DNA of 64,000 nucleotides, from NCBI GenBank assembly GCA_947650915.1, contig CANSWY010000003.1, forward strand, positions 1-64,000, given 5' to 3'. The notes beneath the pieces are model-generated. The model was not told the DNA's origin, made no database searches, and was given only the letters and a program-made list of their open reading frames with translations. Position 1 is the first letter of the stretch, and the number at the start of each line of letters is the position of its first letter. Source of the DNA: an uncultured Eggerthellaceae bacterium. GTDB lineage: Bacteria > Actinomycetota > Coriobacteriia > Coriobacteriales > Eggerthellaceae. A program made the position numbers and the translations under genes. Below, in pieces: positions 28,984 through 39,129 of the stretch.

Positions 28984-29900
28984 CGCATCGCGCAGCATCT
29001 TCTGTCAAGGTGGTCCGCTTCCCCTCTGAGCGGCTCGCGTCAGCGCTGCCGCTCCCGGCGGCGGATGCGGACAAATGCACGCGCGGCAAGCTCACGGTCA
29101 TCGGCGGATCGGATGCGTATCCGGGCTCGGTCTGCTTGGCTTCGAAGGCGGGGCTCTATGGGGGCGCGGGATACGTGGCCTGTGCCTGCAGCGCCGCTGC
29201 CGTGCCGATTCTGCGCGCGTTCGCGCCCTCGTGCGTGGTGCGCGTTTGGGAGGGCGCAGACGCGACGGTGCTCAAGCTGGATGCGCAGGACGGGCGGCAT
29301 CCCCAGGCCTGCGCCATGGGTTGCGGGATGGCCTCTGATGGGGGCTTCCAGGATGCGCTGGTGGCGCAGATGATCGATGGATGCGCAGCTCCGCTCTTGT
29401 TGGATGGCGGCGCTTTGCGAACCCTCGCCGAACGCGGGCTTTCTGAGCCCTTGCAGGCGCGCGGGCGGGCGGGACGGCAGACGGTGCTCACGCCGCACGG
29501 GGGAGAGGCGGCCGCCCTTGCCCGGGCGGTGGGCATCCCGGTGCCCGGCCGCCATGCGCCCGAACAAGAGCTGGCTGCCTTCGCGGCGGCCCTTGCGGAG
29601 GCCTTCGCCGCGCACGTGCTCCTCAAAGGCCCGGTGTCGTTCATTGCTTCGCCTGCTTCAGCAGAGGTCTTCCTCATGGATCGAGGCACGCCTGCGCTCG
29701 CGAAAGCGGGCACCGGGGATGTGCTGGTGGGCGTGGTGGGCGCGCTCTTGGCGCAAGGGCTGCATCCGGCCACGGCTTGCGTGATGGGCGCCACCGTGCA
29801 CGCCGAAGCAGGACGCGCGGCCGCAGAGGAGCGGGGCGTCATCAGCGTGACGGCAGAAGACGTCCTGGAGGCGCTTCCGTGCGCTTTCCAAGCTCTCTGA
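28980..29900 (+). CDS. nnrD: ADP-dependent NAD(P)H-hydrate dehydratase
   Basis: 306 residues starting at GTG 28980, overlapping the acpS stop by 4 bases. This is the C-terminal YjeF/carbohydrate-kinase-like domain only; no NnrE epimerase domain is attached. Diagnostic segments are KLTVIGGSDAYPGSVCLA, VLTPHGGEAAALARA and LAKAGTGDVLVGVVGALLAQG. It repairs hydrated NADH/NADPH using ADP. The stand-alone form means a separate epimerase gene should exist elsewhere, or the epimerisation is spontaneous. Confidence 0.92.
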   Translation: MTHRAASSVKVVRFPSERLASALPLPAADADKCTRGKLTVIGGSDAYPGSVCLASKAGLYGGAGYVACACSAAAVPILRAFAPSCVVRVWEGADATVLKLDAQDGRHPQACAMGCGMASDGGFQDALVAQMIDGCAAPLLLDGGALRTLAERGLSEPLQARGRAGRQTVLTPHGGEAAALARAVGIPVPGRHAPEQELAAFAAALAEAFAAHVLLKGPVSFIASPASAEVFLMDRGTPALAKAGTGDVLVGVVGALLAQGLHPATACVMGATVHAEAGRAAAEERGVISVTAEDVLEALPCAFQAL

Positions 29901-30006
29901 CGGCAGCGGTCTTGCGGCTGTCTCTGCCGCTAGCGCATCTACCTGAAACGGACCTGAAGCAGGAGCGTTGATTCTGTGAGGATACGCGAACGCGTGTTCA
30001 GGGGCG

Positions 30007-30012
30007 TATAAT
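30007..30012 (+). promoter_or_regulatory. -10 box immediately before the 30.0-kb membrane protein gene
   Basis: TATAAT ends 9 bases before ATG 30022. If used, transcription would begin around 30019, giving an almost leaderless mRNA. No clear -35 is visible. Confidence 0.45.
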
Positions 30013-30021
30013 GCGAAAGCA

Positions 30022-31761
30022 ATGCATGCTGGATACACATATGATGAGGGCAACCATGCCGGCTCCGGTTCGGGCATCAAGCTGAAGGCATCCGAGCCGT
30101 TGTCACCGAATGCGTTCGTGCAGATCCCAGCCGAGGTCGTTCCTGTCCAGACCACGGTCCAGACGCCCATCAGCCGTCAGAAGAGGATGCGCGTCCCGCG
30201 CGGTGGCAGCGTGGAGCGGCCGGTCCAGCGCACGCCACGCCGCGCTGCTGATTCCATGCGCCTTGACGAGACGCCTTCCGCTCCGCTCTCGCCTTCGTTG
30301 CACATCTTCTTGGAACCTGACCCTGAAGAAGAAGCGCCGATCCAGGAGGAAGAACCGGAAAGCCTCGCGCAGTTCGTCTCCAGCTTCCCTAAGATCCCGA
30401 ACGGCCTCATCTTCCAAACGCCGGAAGGTGATGACGAAGACGAAGCCAGCGCTTCCGAAGACGCGGCGCATGAGGAAGATGCAGGCAGCTTTGACCAGCT
30501 TGACGATGAAGGCACGCGCACCATCCGGCTCGACGAAGGAGAGCTGCCGGGTGCTGCACCGTGGCGGGGCGGCGGAGCAGTCGTGCGCAGCGACCCCCGT
30601 GCGGCAGAGCGGCGCCGCACGCGCGCTGCGGCGGCTTCTGAGCGCTTGGTGCCTGACGGCAACCCGCGCTTTGAGAAGATGATCAAGGACGCAACGGCCC
30701 AGCGGACCGGACTGCAGTCTGTGGCGCGCCCAGCAGCGCCCAGCGTGTTCGAGGGCAAAGGCGCAGGTGCGGGCATCCGTGCGGGTCAAGGCGCTTTCGC
30801 CGGTGCCGCGGCGGCCTCGTTCGGGCGCACCTCTGGTCCGTTGTCCGCCTCTGTGCCCGAGCGTCCCGGTCCGTTCTCTGCGTGCAGGCCCGCTGCCAAC
30901 ACGGGCATGTCCGTGAACGCGCCTTCCGCCTCAGGCTCCCTCGGTCCGCGCATGGCGGCATCCGCTGCCGCGCCCGCGCGTCCGTATGGAGCACCGGGGC
31001 GCACTTCGCGCTTGAACATTCCCAAGCCATTGCTGCCCACTTCGGGGCCCATCCCTCTGAAGCCCGCAGGCGCTGTTGCGGGGGCGGCTCCGGCCACCGG
31101 TTCGCTCATGCCCACGCCGGGCAAGCCGCTCTTGGATCCGCACGCCATCGAGGAGAGCACCATTTTCGACGAGCCGCCCGTTCCCATCCATGAGGGCATG
31201 AAGGATGCCGACAAGAGCAGATCCAAGGGGCGCACGCTCATCATCGTTTTCTTGCTTCTGGTCATCGCAGCCCTGGTGGGCGGATTCATCTTCTTCAGCA
31301 GCCATGGCAGCATCACCATCCCCGAGATCAACATCACCACCACCGACCGTGGGACTTCGGGCTCTTCTGACGAGAGTGGATCCTCTTCCACATCCGACCA
31401 GTCCTCCGCTTCGGGGGAGGACGGCAATGCCGCTCCTGTCACCGGTGCGGGCACGGTCACGTACAAGTACACGGCGAAGACGCCCGGCGGCGTGGAGTAC
31501 AACGTTGAGGAGAGCACCACGTTCGATGCCCAAGGCAACTGCACGTTCACCACCATGAAGATGCAGTTCCCATCGGATGCTGCGGCGAAGGACTTCACGG
31601 ACGATCTGGCGCGCGACCTGGGCTCCAAGTACACGTTGGACAGCCTGAACGGCGCGAATGCCACGGTCACGGTGGACAACAGCGCGCTGGGGCTCAACCG
31701 GGAGGATTATGAGAACGCGCTCCGCTACAGCGTGGATGACCTGGTCATCCTGAAGAAGTGA
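30022..31761 (+). CDS. Membrane protein of unknown function: disordered cytoplasmic region, one TM helix, exported C-terminal domain
   Basis: 579 residues from ATG 30022; no Shine-Dalgarno is seen. Residues 1 to ~395 are low complexity, rich in Ala, Pro, Ser, Arg and acidic runs. One strong TM helix (TLIIVFLLLVIAALVGGFIF) lies near 408-428, a Ser/Gly/Asp-rich linker follows, and the last ~110 residues are a compact domain (GTVTYKYTAKTPGGVEYNVE to the end). The C-terminal domain resembles that of the gene at 32523 and, loosely, YehR-type DUF1307 lipoproteins. The positively charged region before the TM puts the N-terminus inside. I do not recognise the protein. It heads a cluster of three membrane proteins. 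Confidence 0.7.
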   Translation: MHAGYTYDEGNHAGSGSGIKLKASEPLSPNAFVQIPAEVVPVQTTVQTPISRQKRMRVPRGGSVERPVQRTPRRAADSMRLDETPSAPLSPSLHIFLEPDPEEEAPIQEEEPESLAQFVSSFPKIPNGLIFQTPEGDDEDEASASEDAAHEEDAGSFDQLDDEGTRTIRLDEGELPGAAPWRGGGAVVRSDPRAAERRRTRAAAASERLVPDGNPRFEKMIKDATAQRTGLQSVARPAAPSVFEGKGAGAGIRAGQGAFAGAAAASFGRTSGPLSASVPERPGPFSACRPAANTGMSVNAPSASGSLGPRMAASAAAPARPYGAPGRTSRLNIPKPLLPTSGPIPLKPAGAVAGAAPATGSLMPTPGKPLLDPHAIEESTIFDEPPVPIHEGMKDADKSRSKGRTLIIVFLLLVIAALVGGFIFFSSHGSITIPEINITTTDRGTSGSSDESGSSSTSDQSSASGEDGNAAPVTGAGTVTYKYTAKTPGGVEYNVEESTTFDAQGNCTFTTMKMQFPSDAAAKDFTDDLARDLGSKYTLDSLNGANATVTVDNSALGLNREDYENALRYSVDDLVILKK

Positions 31762-31803
31762 TGCGGATGCGCCTTGGCCAGGAAAGGGTCGCATCACGGC
31801 CTT

Positions 31804-31818
31804 CTTTCTGATATCATA
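31804..31818 (+). promoter_or_regulatory. Extended -10 candidate before the 208-residue membrane protein
   Basis: CTTTCTGATATCATAC contains TGATATCAT; a similar string (CTTCTGATATCATC) precedes murJ. No -35 is assigned. Confidence 0.3.
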
Positions 31819-31870
31819 CAAAAAACACACATTCTCAAAACGAACCATCAACGAATGAGGAGAATGCAAC

Positions 31871-32497
31871 TTGCGCATGGGCAGCACAGCCAGCACTCGC
31901 ACAAGGGTCCAACTTGCAGCTGAAAGGCGAGCTCATGCTCGCCGTGCGCTGCGCGCGAAGATGACAGGGGCGCTCTTGCTCCTGTTGTCCATGATGCTCG
32001 TCGTTTTCGCGGTGCCCTGTTTCGCAGCCAGCATCTGGGATGAAGGCCTCACTTCGCAGCGAGGTGCCACGGTGTTCGCTGGCCCCATCAATGACAACGC
32101 GTATCAGGATGAAGTCTCCGAAGAGCCAACGCAGGATGCTGGAGCAGCATCCGCCGATGAAGGCGCGGCCATGTCGGTGCGCGCGGCTTCCAAAGTGAAC
32201 GCTTCGGTCACGGAGACCACGGGCCCCGGCATCGCGCTGGATGATGAAGCGGTCACCGCTGCCAAGAAGCGCGTCCAGGCGGTCACTGCTGCCACGGCTG
32301 AGCGGAACGCCGTCATCGGCGCCATCTCCGTCAATCAGCCCGCGCAGCCTGATCGCACGTTGGAGCTTCTGTGCGGCACGTTCGCGCTGCTGGTCTCTTT
32401 CCTTCTGGGCATCGTGGGCATGCGCTCCATCGTCAGAGCTCGTCGGATGCGCGCTGCCCTGGCTTCATACTCCTACGGGAATGCTCTGAAAGCATGA
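31871..32497 (+). CDS. Membrane protein of unknown function with signal-like N-terminus and C-terminal TM helix
   Basis: 208 residues from TTG 31871, placed 8-9 bases after GAGGAG; ATG 31877 is an alternative. A basic N-terminus leads to a hydrophobic segment (GALLLLLSMMLVVFAVPCFA, about 33-52) that could be a signal peptide. About 110 exported residues, rich in Ala/Thr/Val/Glu, follow. A second hydrophobic span (LELLCGTFALLVSFLLGIVG) and a short basic cytoplasmic tail end the protein. Not recognised. It lies between two proteins of similar architecture, which suggests a shared envelope function. Confidence 0.65.
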   Translation: MRMGSTASTRTRVQLAAERRAHARRALRAKMTGALLLLLSMMLVVFAVPCFAASIWDEGLTSQRGATVFAGPINDNAYQDEVSEEPTQDAGAASADEGAAMSVRAASKVNASVTETTGPGIALDDEAVTAAKKRVQAVTAATAERNAVIGAISVNQPAQPDRTLELLCGTFALLVSFLLGIVGMRSIVRARRMRAALASYSYGNALKA

Positions 32498-32522
32498 CAT
32501 CCTCGCGCACGATAGGACTTCC

Positions 32523-34418
32523 ATGACAAGCCCTGATGACGATCTGATCTCCCTTGACGATCTTTTCGCTGCTGTCGGCGTCAGCGCATCCGCTGGCGAT
32601 GCATCGGCGGCTCCTGCCACAAAGGCGCAGGATTCGAAAGACACCACCGAGCAGGACCTGCTGACCGCGCTCGGCATCTCGCAGACAGCGGCTTGTGAAA
32701 AGCGAACGGCCGCGGCCGCCAGCGTTGATGGGCTGGCACCGGAGGAGTCCCAGCAGAGCGGGTCTCAAGCCGACCGCGCACGCCAATGGCGGCAGGAGCT
32801 GCAGGCTGCTGGCGGACAGCCTGCAGCGGCTCCGGTCACGGCAGCGCAACCCGCTCAGGCCAGCGTCTCCGCACTGCCTTCGCTCTCTTCAGGCTCCATC
32901 CAGCCTTTCGGTGCTGCCGCGCAACCTGCGCGCATCGGTGTTCTGGAAGGTTCGGCCCAGCCGCAAGCGCAACAGCAGCCTCAGCCCGTTCAAGGGATGG
33001 GGCAGTCCGGTGCCGGTGCAGGCGTCCCTCTGGGCCAGGGCGGTGTGCCTTTCCCGCAGCAGGCGCAGGGTCAGCAGCAGGTGCCTGTCGCTCAAGGCGT
33101 GCAGCAAGCGCCTCGGTCAGCGCTCCAGCAGGCCCAGCAGATGCCGTTGCAGCCGCTGCAGCCGGTGGATGCAGCGACGGGCTCCATCCAGCCCATGCAG
33201 CAGTCACCGCTTCCTCATCAGGCATTGCAGCAGCAGACGCTGGAGAGTGCGCCGCTGCAGCCGCTCGAGCGCGCGTCTGCAGCGTCATCGGTTCCGGTGG
33301 TGGATCAAGCGGCTTCGCAGCAAAGGATGCAACAGCCGATCCCGGGCGCTGCTCCGCAGCAGAGGGCGCAACCGTTCCAGCCCGCTGTCGTCGCTCCGTG
33401 GCAGCAGCAGATGGCCCAGCAGGTCAGCGCCGCGCATGCTGCGGCAGCTGTGGACAGCGCATCCGCAGATGCGCAGGCTCAAGTCGCACCGCCGGTCCAG
33501 GCTGTATCTCAGATCTCCGCTCAAACCCAGCCTCAGCCTTCAGCGCAGCCTCTGCCGGAGCAGCCGGCAACGCTTGCTGCGCAAGGGGAGGACGCTGATG
33601 CCCTTCAGGCTGCGCAGTTCGCTCAAGCGTCGGAGATGCCGGCCCCCTCTCCGGCTGCCATGGCTTCGGTTCCTGAAGGAGCGCAGACGCAACAGATGCC
33701 CCAGGCCGTTGCCGGGCCCGCTGCAGAAACTGCTTTCCAGCAGCCTTCGTTCGCTCCGCCCACTCCTGCTGCGCCCAGCATGCCGGCCGCTCCGCCCTAT
33801 GTCGAACCGGTCATCCAGCCTCCTACGGGTGAAGCCCTGGAGGACCTGGAGCGCGGGCAAGCTTCTTCGAGAGTGGCGCAGATCGTGGGAGCCATCCTGA
33901 TTCTCATCGCCACCGTGTGCGTTGCGTTCGCCATTTGCCTGCTCACTGGCGTCATCGATCTTTCGGCTATCAATTCGAACCCGGCGGCCCAGTCTTCTTC
34001 TTCTGATTCGCAGCTTTCCAGCCAGGCGTCTCCCAGCGCAACTGGTTCGAGTGATGGCGGCACGACCGATCAGCCGGCCATGACGTCGCAGTCGGGGAGC
34101 AAGTCGGGCCAAGTGGTCTATTCGTACGTGGTGCGCGGCGTCGATGGCGGCACGCATGAGGCGATGGAGACGGCCACGTTCAATGAAGACGGCAAGCTCA
34201 CCTCCAGCACGCTGGAGATCAAGGCGGAATCCCAGATGGATGCTGAGAAGCTGTTGGACCAGCTGAAGCAGGAATTCGGTGAGAGCTTGACCGAAGGGGA
34301 GGCCACAGAGAATGGCGTCACCTGCACGGTGGTGCTCCCGCGCGATGACCTTGACCGGGATTCCTACACCGAGCTGCTCTCCACCAACGCCCCCGAATTC
34401 AAGATCATCTCCCAATGA
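32523..34418 (+). CDS. Gln/Ala/Pro-rich membrane protein with exported C-terminal domain
   Basis: 631 residues. An acidic N-terminus (MTSPDDDLISLDDLFAAVGV) is followed by ~350 residues dominated by Gln, Ala and Pro, a TM helix (IVGAILILIATVCVAFAICL, about 458-478), a Ser-rich linker and a ~100-residue C-terminal domain (SGQVVYSYVVRGVDGGTHEA onward). That domain parallels the end of the 30022 protein: start of the Y-x-Y strand, an E-x-A-T-F-x-x-x-G hairpin, an amphipathic D-A-A-K/E helix, a V-T-V/T-C-T-V strand and a D-R-D/E-D-Y helix. The Gln-rich segment looks like a disordered interaction region. No function can be assigned. Confidence 0.7.
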   Translation: MTSPDDDLISLDDLFAAVGVSASAGDASAAPATKAQDSKDTTEQDLLTALGISQTAACEKRTAAAASVDGLAPEESQQSGSQADRARQWRQELQAAGGQPAAAPVTAAQPAQASVSALPSLSSGSIQPFGAAAQPARIGVLEGSAQPQAQQQPQPVQGMGQSGAGAGVPLGQGGVPFPQQAQGQQQVPVAQGVQQAPRSALQQAQQMPLQPLQPVDAATGSIQPMQQSPLPHQALQQQTLESAPLQPLERASAASSVPVVDQAASQQRMQQPIPGAAPQQRAQPFQPAVVAPWQQQMAQQVSAAHAAAAVDSASADAQAQVAPPVQAVSQISAQTQPQPSAQPLPEQPATLAAQGEDADALQAAQFAQASEMPAPSPAAMASVPEGAQTQQMPQAVAGPAAETAFQQPSFAPPTPAAPSMPAAPPYVEPVIQPPTGEALEDLERGQASSRVAQIVGAILILIATVCVAFAICLLTGVIDLSAINSNPAAQSSSSDSQLSSQASPSATGSSDGGTTDQPAMTSQSGSKSGQVVYSYVVRGVDGGTHEAMETATFNEDGKLTSSTLEIKAESQMDAEKLLDQLKQEFGESLTEGEATENGVTCTVVLPRDDLDRDSYTELLSTNAPEFKIISQ

Positions 34419-34421
34419 CAT

Positions 34422-34560
34422 GATGTGCAGAAGGGGCGCCCAAATCGCACCCGCAGCATGCAGATGTGCATAAGGGACGTTCCAAATTGCACATAGGAAA
34501 AGATCATCTGCAAAGAATGGGAATTCCTATGTGCGATTTGGGACGTCCCTTTTGCACATC
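34422..34560. repeat. REP-like element copy 5
   Basis: A decayed half unit (GATGTGCAGAAGGGGCGCCC) precedes a full doublet whose left arm starts GATGTGCATAAGGGACGTTC and whose right arm ends CCCTTTTGCACATC. The linker differs from copy 1. It lies in a convergent gap. Confidence 0.9.
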
Positions 34561-34567
34561 AGGCATG

Positions 34568-34595
34568 AAAAAGGCCCGCCGGAGCGGGCCTTTTC
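34568..34595. terminator. Bidirectional intrinsic terminator
   Basis: GGCCCGC (34573-34579) pairs with GCGGGCC (34584-34590), flanked by A5 on the left and T4 on the right. It can end both the 32523 gene and the minus-strand gene at 34619. Confidence 0.88.
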
Positions 34596-34618
34596 GAGTG
34601 CTTGATAAGCCTTGAGGC

Positions 34619-34849
34619 TTATTCGCCAGCGCGAGAAGCGGCGAACTTCTCAACGGTGCTGACGAAAGTGTTGTACAGATCAGGGGAGATCAGCACGGTG
34701 GACACCTGGCCGTCAGTGATCATGACCTTGACCTTCTGGTCCTTCACGATGTCGATCAGCTCGGATTCAGACATGCGGTCGATCTCAGACTTGGTGACCA
34801 TCCAGTCGTTCAGGCTTTGCAGGCGTGGGAGATTCAGTCCCTCATTCAT
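34619..34849 (-). CDS. Small Phd/YefM-antitoxin-like protein without adjacent toxin
   Basis: 76 residues from ATG at 34849, with GAAGGAG upstream on the minus strand. The segment VKVMITDGQVSTVLISPDLY resembles the beta-hairpin and LIS-P-x-x-Y core of Phd/YefM-type antitoxins, here preceded by MVTKSEIDRMSESELIDIVK. There is no toxin gene on either side: ligA lies divergently and an unrelated membrane protein converges. It may be an orphan antitoxin-fold regulator or a different small protein. The longer upstream reading lacks a ribosome-binding site. Confidence 0.55.
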   Translation of the reverse strand: MNEGLNLPRLQSLNDWMVTKSEIDRMSESELIDIVKDQKVKVMITDGQVSTVLISPDLYNTFVSTVEKFAASRAGE

Positions 34850-34912
34850 GTAGCTGCTCCTTCTCACGTAAACGTTCGGCAAGCAATCCATGCCTGCACA
34901 CGGTCTTTTTGA

Positions 34913-34918
34913 ATTATA
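34913..34918 (-). promoter_or_regulatory. -10 box for the Phd-like gene
   Basis: TATAAT on the minus strand, 64 bases before its ATG; the -35 is weak. Confidence 0.4.
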
Positions 34919-34926
34919 GTCAATAA

Positions 34927-37119
<2,193 letters not shown>

Positions 37120-37214
37120 TGCAGCGTTCAAGAACGAACTGGAACACGTTGCCCACGGCGTCCAGGATCCGCTGATCCTGCGCCCTGAGAGGATCGGTTG
37201 GCCTGTCATCGCCC

Positions 37215-38945
37215 ATGGCTTCGCGGCACGGAAATCCACGTGACAGATCGGCATCGGACGTGCCGCGCCATTCACGCAGCGTGCGCCACGTCCAGTTGGC
37301 GGGGTCCCCACGGTCTTCGAAAGAGGAAGCGCCGCAGACCGCTGACGCCCCTTCGGTCCGAGCGGAACGCTCGCCCCGCGCAGTCCAGAGGAAGTCTTCC
37401 GTCCACAAGCGGGGCGCGCATGACTCGGCCGATCTTGGCCGCGCGCCGGCCCATTCAGCGGACGTCATCCGCAGCCGCACGGCAGCGTCCCGCCCGTCCC
37501 GGGCCTCGGCCGCTCCCGGCTCAGCAGCAGAGGACGACGCCTATGAGCGTCTGAGGCGCAAGGATGGCAGCGCTGGCCATGCGCGCAGCTACACCTCTGA
37601 GCCGGCGGACCTTGATTCGAACGTGCGCGCAGCCTCGCGCAAGAAGCGTCGGCGTCGGAAGATCTTGGTCGGCACGCTGGTGTCCGTCCTGTCCGTCCTG
37701 GTCATCGGGGCGGGCGCGGCGTTCGCTTACATCTATTCCATCAATGAGAACCTGCAGAGCCGCGTGGATGACGCGCTCCTCTCCGTGCTGCAACCGGTGG
37801 ACACGCCCACCGATCCGTTCTACGTGCTGCTGCTGGGAACGGACGGCTCGGCCCAGCGCGAGGCTGAAGAGGGTCTGGACGAAGGATCGTATCGCAGCGA
37901 CTCCATGATGCTGGCGCGGGTGGACCCGCAAGGCAAGAAAGCGGCCATCATCTCCATCCCGCGAGACACCCAGGTCGCCATTCCCGGTCATGGCGAACAG
38001 AAGATCAATGCGGCCCTCGCGTTCGGCGGCCCCTCCTTGGCAGTGCAGACGGTCTCCCGCCTGGCAGGGGTGCCCATCACCCATTATGCCGAAGTGAACT
38101 TCGATGGATTCTCGGCGGTGGTGGATGCGCTCGGGGGCATCGAAGTGGACGTGCCCATCCCCATCGATGACGATGAGGCGGGCGGCTCTTTGGAGGCGGG
38201 AGAACAGGTGCTGGACGGCGCGGGCGCGCTGATCTTGTGCCGCACGCGCCACACCTACGATGATTATGGCGCGGGAGACCTGTACCGGGCTGCCAACCAG
38301 CGCATGGTGATCTCCGCCATTGCGCAGAAGATGCTCGCGGCTGATCCGTTCAGCTTGAGCGGTTCGGTCAGTTCGCTCTCCCAATACATCACCACGGATC
38401 TTGACGTGGCTGCCATCGTGGGCATCGCCCAGAGCATGCGCGGCATAGACGCGGTCGAAGACATCTACACGGCCGTGGCGCCCACCACCTCCGAATACAA
38501 GGACGGCGTCTGGTACGAGATCTTGGATCAGGCCGAATGGAAGGACATGATCCGCCGCATGGACGCGGGGCTGCCTCCGGTGGCGAACGGCGAGGTGGAC
38601 CTGAGCACTGGCACCATTCTGTCCTCGGCGGGCGGCGAATCCGAGGGCAGCACCTACAAGGTGAACAAGGGCACTTCTTTGCGCGTGCGCAACGGCAGCG
38701 GCGTGAACGGTGTGTGCGAGGAAGCCCAGAAGAAGCTCCAGAAGATGGGGTATGAGCTGATCAACACCGGCAATGCGGACAACTTCGATTACACCGAGAC
38801 GCTGGTCATCTACAAAAAGGACTCGCAGGCATCTGAAGCGCAGGCCATCGCGAACGCGCTGGGCGGCAAGCCTGAGAAGGATGATGGCGCATTCCTCTTC
38901 GAGAGCGATTTCCTCATCGTCATCGGCTCTGACTGGCAGTCCTGA
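37215..38945 (+). CDS. LytR-CpsA-Psr (LCP) family cell-wall polymer ligase with LytR_C domain
   Basis: 576 residues. A long basic, disordered cytoplasmic region (~150 residues) ends in KKRRRRKILVG and one TM helix (VSVLSVLVIGAGAAFAYIY). The extracellular LCP domain shows FYVLLLGTDGS, YRSDSMMLARVDPQ, AIISIPRDTQVAIPG, KINAALAFGG and DALGGIEVDV, with Arg/Asp sites for polyprenyl phosphate. A C-terminal LytR_C domain starts at SLRVRNGSGVNG. The family attaches teichoic acids or other glycopolymers to peptidoglycan. The start is uncertain: ATG 37215 has only a distant GAGAGGA. ligA lies 95 bases upstream; a short hairpin at 37163-37180 lies between. Confidence 0.88.
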   Translation: MASRHGNPRDRSASDVPRHSRSVRHVQLAGSPRSSKEEAPQTADAPSVRAERSPRAVQRKSSVHKRGAHDSADLGRAPAHSADVIRSRTAASRPSRASAAPGSAAEDDAYERLRRKDGSAGHARSYTSEPADLDSNVRAASRKKRRRRKILVGTLVSVLSVLVIGAGAAFAYIYSINENLQSRVDDALLSVLQPVDTPTDPFYVLLLGTDGSAQREAEEGLDEGSYRSDSMMLARVDPQGKKAAIISIPRDTQVAIPGHGEQKINAALAFGGPSLAVQTVSRLAGVPITHYAEVNFDGFSAVVDALGGIEVDVPIPIDDDEAGGSLEAGEQVLDGAGALILCRTRHTYDDYGAGDLYRAANQRMVISAIAQKMLAADPFSLSGSVSSLSQYITTDLDVAAIVGIAQSMRGIDAVEDIYTAVAPTTSEYKDGVWYEILDQAEWKDMIRRMDAGLPPVANGEVDLSTGTILSSAGGESEGSTYKVNKGTSLRVRNGSGVNGVCEEAQKKLQKMGYELINTGNADNFDYTETLVIYKKDSQASEAQAIANALGGKPEKDDGAFLFESDFLIVIGSDWQS

Positions 38946-38984
38946 TCTTCTTCGTCGGGACGGTCCTGGCGTCCGATGTGCGAT

Positions 38985-39050
38985 CCGATATATATTCACA
39001 TGAGAATATAACCTTTTGAAGATATTATGTACATTCAAGAATATATATGT
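38985..39050. promoter_or_regulatory. AT-rich operator/promoter region of the mod operon
   Basis: A sharply AT-rich stretch in a GC-rich genome. It contains the inverted repeat TATATTC-ACATGA-GAATATA and, about 30 bases on, a tighter ATTC-AA-GAAT. TTGAAG near 39016 and TATATA near 39042 are promoter-like but 20 bases apart. Location before modA suggests molybdate-responsive control, but the sites do not clearly match the E. coli ModE consensus I remember. Confidence 0.45.
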
Positions 39051-39129
39051 GCTACGCTTCAGATCGTGATGGCGAAGGAGGCCTGTCCCCTCAGGGCTCC
39101 TCCGCGAAGACGAATCGCAAGGAGGAAAC

